A model generated the notes under the pieces. The model ran no database searches, was not told the origin of the DNA, and worked only from the letters and a program-made list of their open reading frames with translations. Positions 59,447 to 64,000 of a stretch of 64,000 nt of DNA are shown here, piece by piece. Origin of the DNA: Salinigranum halophilum (GTDB lineage: Archaea > Halobacteriota > Halobacteria > Halobacteriales > Haloferacaceae); NCBI RefSeq assembly GCF_007004735.1, contig NZ_SSNL01000004.1, positions 62,001-126,000 on the forward strand. The letters run 5' to 3'. A program made the translations under genes and the position numbers. The stretch's first letter is position 1. Every line of letters begins with the position of its first letter.

Positions 59447-60016
59447 TCACCGATAGTGTTCGAACAGGACCGCTCGGACGTCGTCTTTCGTCCGCGCACG
59501 CTCGGTGCCGCCGTCGGGGAGGTCGACCTCGTACTTCGCCTCGCCACCGTCGGCTTCGCGCCACACCTCGCCGTGGTCGTCGAGCAGACTCATCACCGAG
59601 TTCAGTCGCGCGTCGTCGCCTGCCGCTCCCGCGTCGTCACTCCCCTTGTCGGCTCCCTCGTCCGGTCCGTCGGACCCCTCGGCTCCGTCAGCGGCCCGCG
59701 CATCAGCTTCGTTCTCGGGGGCGTCGCCCGCCGCCGCATCCTCATCGGTGGCCGCTCGGTGGCTCGCGGCCGGCCTGCCGTTGCGGACCTCGAACTCGGC
59801 GCTCGCGTTCGCGTTCGTGTCCGCCGCTGCCGTCTCCAGTGTCGCTGTCGACGCCGCCCCGTCCGCGTCGGCCGCTGTTGCCTCCTCGACGCTGTCGAGT
59901 AGGAACTCGATTGCGTCGCGCGGCCTGACGTGTCCGTAGACGACGTCCGCGGCGAGTCGCTCTTGGACCCGGCGGAGCCGCTCGCGTTGGTCGTCGGTGA
60001 CCGAGATGTCTGGCAT
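59447..60016 (-). CDS. RHH-like protein with long disordered linker
   Basis: A 189-residue acidic protein. The N-terminal 45 residues (PDISVTDDQRERLRRVQERLAA, RDAIEFLLDSVEE) look like a ribbon-helix-helix or similar DNA-binding segment. An Ala/Asp/Glu-rich, surely disordered linker (about 48-135) follows, then a compact C-terminal domain (about 140-189, SVMSLLDDHGEVWREADGGEAKYEVDLPDGG). The ATG at 60016 has a TATA-like ATTCATATC about 26 bases upstream. Family not recognised; regulator or chromatin-associated protein are possible roles. Confidence 0.7.
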   Translation of the reverse strand: MPDISVTDDQRERLRRVQERLAADVVYGHVRPRDAIEFLLDSVEEATAADADGAASTATLETAAADTNANASAEFEVRNGRPAASHRAATDEDAAAGDAPENEADARAADGAEGSDGPDEGADKGSDDAGAAGDDARLNSVMSLLDDHGEVWREADGGEAKYEVDLPDGGTERARTKDDVRAVLFEHYR

Positions 60017-60130
60017 ACCGAACTGCTTTGCACCGACCGATATGAATCTCCCTGCGCCGTTCTCGAGACTGATGTCCACGTCGGCGTCGTGACCGATACG
60101 CTAAGGTGTGTGCTACCGTTACCTCCTCTC

Positions 60131-60682
60131 ATGCGCGTCCGCGACTGGAAAGATATCCTCGCCGAGGTGTCGGCGGAGTCGACCGAACCGGCGGGGTGGC
60201 GTGCCGTCGCCGGGCAGCGCCGCGACGGCGTCGGTGAAGACCTCTACTTCGGACACCCCGCACGGGGCGTCTACCACCTCAAAACGTACGCGAAGAACCC
60301 CTACGAGCTGAAGGGCGTGGGGGCACAGGTGGCCCGGAAGGTCGACGGCGACATCGACCCGCTGCTTCCCGCCGGCGACGACCACGGACGGTTCGCCGTC
60401 CAGCGCGCGCCCGAAGACGAAGACCACGCGGAGACGATGGGAACCCGACTGCGCGAGACGCTCCGCGTCCACAGCGAGGCGCCCACCTCGCCCGAGGACT
60501 TCTTCGAGGACCTCATGGAGGCCATCGAGAGCCCGGCGTTCGGTCCGATGGAGTACGAGTTCACCGGCCGTCCCGACCGCCTCGACGACCTGTCGTCGAC
60601 GTTCGAAGAGAGCGAGGAACTACTCGAAGCCGAACTCGAAGACCTCATCGACGACGACGACATCGGCCGCGGCTTCGCGTGA
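60131..60682 (+). CDS. Conserved haloarchaeal protein of unknown function
   Basis: A 183-residue soluble acidic protein, MRVRDWKDILAEVSAESTEP. It has a central compact part (DLYFGHPARGVYHLKTYAKNPYELKGVGAQVARKVDGDIDPLL) and an acidic helical tail that ends DDDDIGRGFA. No cysteine or membrane segment is seen. The ATG at 60131 is chosen because the preceding codons overlap the divergent gene's start. Homologues in other haloarchaea are expected, but no function is known to me. Confidence 0.75.
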   Translation: MRVRDWKDILAEVSAESTEPAGWRAVAGQRRDGVGEDLYFGHPARGVYHLKTYAKNPYELKGVGAQVARKVDGDIDPLLPAGDDHGRFAVQRAPEDEDHAETMGTRLRETLRVHSEAPTSPEDFFEDLMEAIESPAFGPMEYEFTGRPDRLDDLSSTFEESEELLEAELEDLIDDDDIGRGFA

Positions 60683-60729
60683 CTGTCGTGTCCCGCGGAT
60701 TCAAATCCTCTCGCCCCTTGCCACCGCGT

Positions 60730-61140
60730 ATGAGCGCTCGGGAGACCGTCCTCGACTACTACGAGGCCCTCCGTCGCGGAGAGCCGCTGGCACCGTACTT
60801 CGCGGAGCGGCCGGACGTCGTCAAAGTGGGGGTGTTCTCGCGGGTCGTCGGCTTCGACGACGTCGCCGAATCCCTCCGCGAGCAGACGCGGACGACGGCG
60901 GCGTGGACCGTCGACAGTCACGACCTCCGGACGCACGAACCGCCGACCGACGACGCGTGCGTGTGGTTCACCGACGTGGTGGACCTCTCGTGGCGCGAGA
61001 CGGGTCGCGAGACGTCCCACGCGTTCGAGACCCGATGGAGTGGCGTGCTCGAACCCCGTGGCGACGGTGACGCCCGCGAGTGGGTGTTCGCCACCATGCA
61101 CGTCTCGGCACCGCACCGCCCCCAACAGGACGCCGAATAA
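60730..61140 (+). CDS. SnoaL-like / NTF2-fold protein
   Basis: A 136-residue protein with the cone-shaped NTF2 fold: ARETVLDYYEALRRGEPLAPYFAERPDVVKVG, a central VVGFDDVAESLREQTRTTAAWTV, and the strand series WFTDVVDLSWRE, RWSGVLEPRGDGDAREWVFATMHVS. Members are isomerases, hydrolases or ligand-binding proteins. A TATA-like GATTCAAATC lies about 27 bases before the ATG. The stop overlaps the start of the next gene by one base (TAATG), so both are cotranslated. Confidence 0.82.
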   Translation: MSARETVLDYYEALRRGEPLAPYFAERPDVVKVGVFSRVVGFDDVAESLREQTRTTAAWTVDSHDLRTHEPPTDDACVWFTDVVDLSWRETGRETSHAFETRWSGVLEPRGDGDAREWVFATMHVSAPHRPQQDAE

Positions 61141-61382
61141 TGGTCGGACCGAGCATCACCGACGACGAGCGACAGGTCGCGTACACCCGCCTTCAGGTCG
61201 GATTCGTCGTCCTCGTCGGCGTCTCCGGTGGTCTCGTCGCGGCACAGGCCGGGGCGGCGCCGCTCCAGGTCGGACTCGCCATCGGCGGGGCGCTCGTCCT
61301 CGGTGGGGTACTGCTCCTGTGGCTCCGACGCTGGTCGGCGCAGTTCCGACGGGAGACGAACCAGCGTCGACCGCGCCGCTGA
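61140..61382 (+). CDS. Small two-helix membrane protein coupled to the NTF2-fold gene
   Basis: An 80-residue protein, MVGPSITDDERQVAYTRLQV, with two hydrophobic helices (about 20-38 and 44-62) and a strongly basic cytoplasmic tail (RRWSAQFRRETNQRRPRR). Its ATG shares one base with the upstream stop codon. No family recognised. The coupling suggests a membrane partner for the NTF2-fold protein, which is inference. Confidence 0.7.
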   Translation: MVGPSITDDERQVAYTRLQVGFVVLVGVSGGLVAAQAGAAPLQVGLAIGGALVLGGVLLLWLRRWSAQFRRETNQRRPRR

Positions 61383-61455
61383 AGAGATAACGAGAGAACA
61401 GAGGACGGGAGAACAGAGAACAGCGGAGTGAACGCGAGAGGGCGTCCGGAACCCT

Positions 61456-62418
61456 TCAGGGGTCGACGCGGCGGAGCCACCGCGAGGGGTCGTCGAGTTC
61501 GGCGCTAGTCGGGAGGTTCTCCGGGCGGTCCCAGACCCGGCTGGCAGCGGCGACGCCGCGGGCGTCGGCCACCGCACGGAAGAACCGGGCACCGCGCTCG
61601 TACTGCCGTCGTTTGAGACCGAGACCGAGCAGCCGACGGACCACACGGGCAAGCGGACCGCCACCCTGTCTGCGGGCGTCGAGTTTCTCGCGAAGGTCGG
61701 CGTACTCGTCGTCGAACGCCCGGTCCATCAGCAGTTCGGCGTAGCCCTCGACGGCGGTCATCGCCACGTCGAGGTCCGCGAACGCCTCCCTGTCGAGGTC
61801 GCCTGCAGCGAGCGCGTCGAGGCCGCGCTCCATCCGACTCTCGAGGTGGTCCGAAAGCCACGGGGCCGCGCCGAACTCCGCGGCGTGGGCCACCTCGTGG
61901 AAGGCGATCCACCGGCGGAATCGAGGGTACTCGACGTCCAGGAGTTCGGCGACCCGGACGATGTTCGGGTGAACGAAGTACAGCCCGTGGTCGTCGTCGC
62001 CGTCGGCGAGTAGTAGCGGGTCGTACTGGCCGAGGACGTGCTTCGCGAGAAACGAGAGGACGAACGCCATCGTCCCGGTGTTGACGACGCGGGTTACTCC
62101 CGGGAGAACGGTCGTCCCGTGCTCCTCGATGGGGTGCATCACTCGCTCGAACGTCCGGATGTTGGCGTCGACCCAGTGGTGGCGGTTCTGGATCTCGATG
62201 GTCGGCGGGACGTCGAATTCGACGTCGCCGACCGAGCGGAGGCGTCGGCGGGCGTCCCGCACGTCGGCGGCGTACCCCTCACGCTCCGCCGACGACAGGT
62301 CGAGCGAACCCGGTTCGACAGAGGCCTGGGCCGCCTCGGCGACGGCGTCCCAGTCGATCGCTCCGGAGCCGTCGCCGGTGGATTCGGCAACCGCCCGGAC
62401 GCTCCGGTACAGATTCAT
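61456..62418 (-). CDS. Zinc-dependent metalloprotease-like protein (DUF2342 / F420-associated zincin)
   Basis: A 320-residue cytoplasmic protein. The zinc motif HEVAH is at 174-178 in WIAFHEVAHAAEFGAAPWL. LPGVTRVVNTGTMAFVLSFLAKHVLGQYDPLLL precedes it and DVAMTAVEGYAELLMDRAF follows, a pattern of the DUF2342 family, members of which are annotated in actinobacteria as linked to coenzyme F420 biosynthesis. No signal peptide. Haloarchaea do contain F420, so a similar link is possible. A TATA-like GGTTTTGTCG lies about 27 bases before the ATG. Confidence 0.85.
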   Translation of the reverse strand: MNLYRSVRAVAESTGDGSGAIDWDAVAEAAQASVEPGSLDLSSAEREGYAADVRDARRRLRSVGDVEFDVPPTIEIQNRHHWVDANIRTFERVMHPIEEHGTTVLPGVTRVVNTGTMAFVLSFLAKHVLGQYDPLLLADGDDDHGLYFVHPNIVRVAELLDVEYPRFRRWIAFHEVAHAAEFGAAPWLSDHLESRMERGLDALAAGDLDREAFADLDVAMTAVEGYAELLMDRAFDDEYADLREKLDARRQGGGPLARVVRRLLGLGLKRRQYERGARFFRAVADARGVAAASRVWDRPENLPTSAELDDPSRWLRRVDP

Positions 62419-62549
62419 ACTCCACTGTGGGTGAGGAAGCGACAAAACCCTTCGGACCACCGGGACAGAACACCGGACACCGGGCACCGGACAGCCGGCC
62501 GTCCCCCCACCGACCGAACGCTCATCACGCTCGCTGCCCTGTTCATCCC

Positions 62550-63362
62550 ATGCGAATCGACCACGTCGCGTTCGGATGGGACGCTCTCGCCCCGGTCTGT
62601 GACGCGCTCGACCGCGTCGGCCTGCCGTTCGACCACGGCGGCACACACGCCGACGGCACGACACAGATGGCGCTGACCGGCCTCCCGGACGGGTCGTATC
62701 TCGAGTACATCGCGCCGACGGCGGGGACCGACCCCGGCGCTGCGGGGTTCTGGCCCGAGGCGCTCGCCGCCCGCGCGGGGCCGGCGGCGTGGTGTCTTCG
62801 GAGCGACGACGTCGTCGCCGCGGCGAAACGAGCTATCGACTGCGGTCTCGCTATCGAGGGACCGCTCCACGGCGGCCGCGACAGACCCGACGGTCGCCGC
62901 GTGGAGTGGGACCAGTTCTTCCAGGGTGGCGACGACCGATGGTTCTACCCGTTCGTCATCGGCGACAGGACCCCACGGGAGTGGCGCGTCACGGAGACGG
63001 ACGGCGTCACCGCTCTCTCCGGCGTCGACACCGTCGTCGTCGGCGTCCGAGACGTCGAGACGGCGGCGGCCCGACTCGACCGACGGTACCGGACGCCAGC
63101 CACGACGCCGGTCGAGACCGACGCCGTCGACGGCGGCGACGACGCGTTCGTGCTTCCGGGGTTCCCCGTCGCACTGGTCCGCGGTGATGACGCCCGACTC
63201 GACCGTGTCGGCGAGCGTCCGATCGCCGTCCTCGTCGGAACCGACGACCTCGCGGCGGCGCGGACGGCGTACGAACTCACGCCTCCCGTCGCCTGGGGTG
63301 ACCGGTCTCTCGCGTGGTTCGACCACGACCTCCTTCGGGGGAGGGTCGGCGTCGTCGGGTGA
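62550..63362 (+). CDS. Glyoxalase-like (VOC superfamily) protein
   Basis: A 270-residue protein beginning MRIDHVAFGWDALAPVCDALD, the typical first strand of a VOC half-module. The pattern TQMALTGLPDGSYLEYIAP follows, then RRVEWDQFFQGGDDRWFYPFVIGDRTPREW, which resembles the Glyoxalase_3 branch. The second half repeats the fold more weakly (VDTVVVGVRDVETAAARLDRRY, VALVRGDDARLD). Candidate metal ligands are His5 and Glu57 of the first module. The substrate is unknown. It diverges from the zincin gene at 62418. Confidence 0.82.
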   Translation: MRIDHVAFGWDALAPVCDALDRVGLPFDHGGTHADGTTQMALTGLPDGSYLEYIAPTAGTDPGAAGFWPEALAARAGPAAWCLRSDDVVAAAKRAIDCGLAIEGPLHGGRDRPDGRRVEWDQFFQGGDDRWFYPFVIGDRTPREWRVTETDGVTALSGVDTVVVGVRDVETAAARLDRRYRTPATTPVETDAVDGGDDAFVLPGFPVALVRGDDARLDRVGERPIAVLVGTDDLAAARTAYELTPPVAWGDRSLAWFDHDLLRGRVGVVG

Positions 63363-63365
63363 CCC

Positions 63366-63460
63366 CGTTCCACGTACGGTGGGGGACGGTGCGGCGGACA
63401 CGCCGACCGGCGTCGGCGGCGTCGACGAGTGCCGCCGCTCTCGACTCGCTCGTGGAACGG
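63366..63460. repeat. Widely spaced 10-bp inverted repeat between convergent genes
   Basis: CCGTTCCACG (63366-63375) is exactly mirrored by CGTGGAACGG (63451-63460). The 75 bases between are very GC-rich with further short complementary blocks (GGCGTCGGCGG and similar). It fills most of the 127-bp spacer between the VOC gene and rps2, which end towards each other. It may be a shared 3'-end structure or an unannotated RNA. Confidence 0.4.
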
Positions 63461-63489
63461 TGGGCCCGAAACGTGACTCCGAAAGAACT

Positions 63490-64000
63490 CTAGACTTCCT
63501 CGAACTCGTCGAGGGCGTACACCTGGTCGGTGCCGCGGCGGTCGAGCGTCTCGTTGGCCAAGAGCCAGTAGACGACCGACAGGGCGCGTCGACCCTTGTT
63601 GTTCGTCGGGACGACGAGGTCGACGTTCGACGTCTGGTTGTTCGAGTCGCACATCGCGATGACCGGGATACCGACGGTGATAGCCTCTTTGACGGCCTGG
63701 GCGTCACCGATGGGGTCGGTCACCACGACGACGTCCGGCTCGATGTAGCCGGCGTAGTCGGGGTTCGTCAGCGTCCCCGGGATGAAGCGCCCGGTCCGGG
63801 CGCGCGCACCGACGGCGTCGGCGAACTTCTCCGCCGGGAACCGACCGTACTGGCGCGAGGAGGTGACGAGAATCTGCTCGGGCGCGTAGTTCGCGAGGAA
63901 GTCCGCGGCCGTGCGGATGCGCTGGTCGGTCTGTGAGACGTCGAGCACGTAGAGACCGTCGTCGCGGACGCGGTGGATGAACCGCTCCATGTCCTTCGTC
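63490..64000 (-). CDS. rps2: 30S ribosomal protein S2, C-terminal part; 5' end outside window
   Basis: The last 169 residues of archaeal/eukaryotic-type ribosomal protein S2 (uS2), running off the right edge. Landmarks are [74 protein letters not shown] and [40 protein letters not shown]. It forms part of the small-subunit body at the mRNA exit. In haloarchaea it usually follows S9, RNA polymerase subunits and enolase, which would lie to the right of this window. Confidence 0.97.
   Translation of the reverse strand, partial: TKDMERFIHRVRDDGLYVLDVSQTDQRIRTAADFLANYAPEQILVTSSRQYGRFPAEKFADAVGARARTGRFIPGTLTNPDYAGYIEPDVVVVTDPIGDAQAVKEAITVGIPVIAMCDSNNQTSNVDLVVPTNNKGRRALSVVYWLLANETLDRRGTDQVYALDEFEEV

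Noticed and set aside
60696-60712. Second T-loop-like sequence (GGATTCAAATCC)
   Set aside because: It cannot form a T stem with a seven-base loop and sits exactly where the promoter of the gene at 60730 is expected.

Overview
The window is chromosomal DNA of an extremely halophilic archaeon (class Halobacteria). This rests on the very high G+C, the Asp/Glu-rich proteins, many apparently leaderless genes with a TATA-like element about 25-28 bases before the start codon, two PGF-CTERM surface proteins, Tat signal peptides on exported proteins, and archaeal or haloarchaeal genes such as gatE, pelA, elp3, mptE, XapX and DUF4013. The genus cannot be fixed from the sequence alone. No insertion sequence, prophage, CRISPR array, rRNA or complete tRNA was seen. 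The region is a densely packed core chromosome of about 65 genes.

Layout. 1-2235: C-terminal part of an S-layer glycoprotein. 2.4-11.6 kb: a HEAT-repeat protein, an MFS carrier, a broken VOC gene, a class V aminotransferase, an alpha/beta hydrolase, a metallo-beta-lactamase-fold enzyme, two small proteins, superoxide dismutase and a frameshifted MFS carrier. 11.6-16.6 kb: a DJ-1/PfpI protein, then a CARDB/NEW3-type exported protein translationally close to an RND/MMPL transporter. 16.6-22.6 kb: photolyase, a membrane zinc-ribbon protein, the pterin genes mptE and folP, and a Cys/His-rich protein overlapping a TrmJ-type RNA methyltransferase. 22.6-30.2 kb: a MaoC dehydratase, a DMT exporter divergent from an Lrp regulator, gatE, a secreted metalloprotease with Ca-binding repeats, a small zinc finger and fumC.

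30.4-35.2 kb is a complete CUT1-type sugar ABC importer (binding lipoprotein, two permeases, ATPase) behind an AT-rich control region with a perfect 10-bp inverted repeat. 35.2-44.4 kb carries BolA, serine acetyltransferase, MutY, an FMN reductase with an XapX protein, thymidine kinase, a Yip1 protein and a large S1-OB-DHH protein whose DHH active site looks destroyed. 44.5-50 kb holds small proteins, Elp3, a Tat-exported seven-repeat FG-GAP protein and a zinc-rich winged-helix regulator. 50.3-55.8 kb is a translation quality-control neighbourhood: rqcH and pelA flank two tandem DUF4013 membrane proteins. 55.8-64 kb has a membrane protein, an ornithine cyclodeaminase-family enzyme, an MFS carrier, several haloarchaeal proteins of unknown role, a DUF2342-like zincin, a VOC protein and the truncated rps2 at the right edge.

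The most interesting items are the adaptor-like exported protein paired with an RND transporter, the inactive-looking DHH protein with a hairpin leader, the rqcH-DUF4013-DUF4013-pelA block, the inverted repeats in the divergent DMT/Lrp region, and the operator-like palindromes before the sugar importer and at 57944-57960. Two genes (5271-5662 and 10414-11636) each carry a one-base loss at a short homopolymer, so sequencing error must be excluded before either is called a pseudogene.
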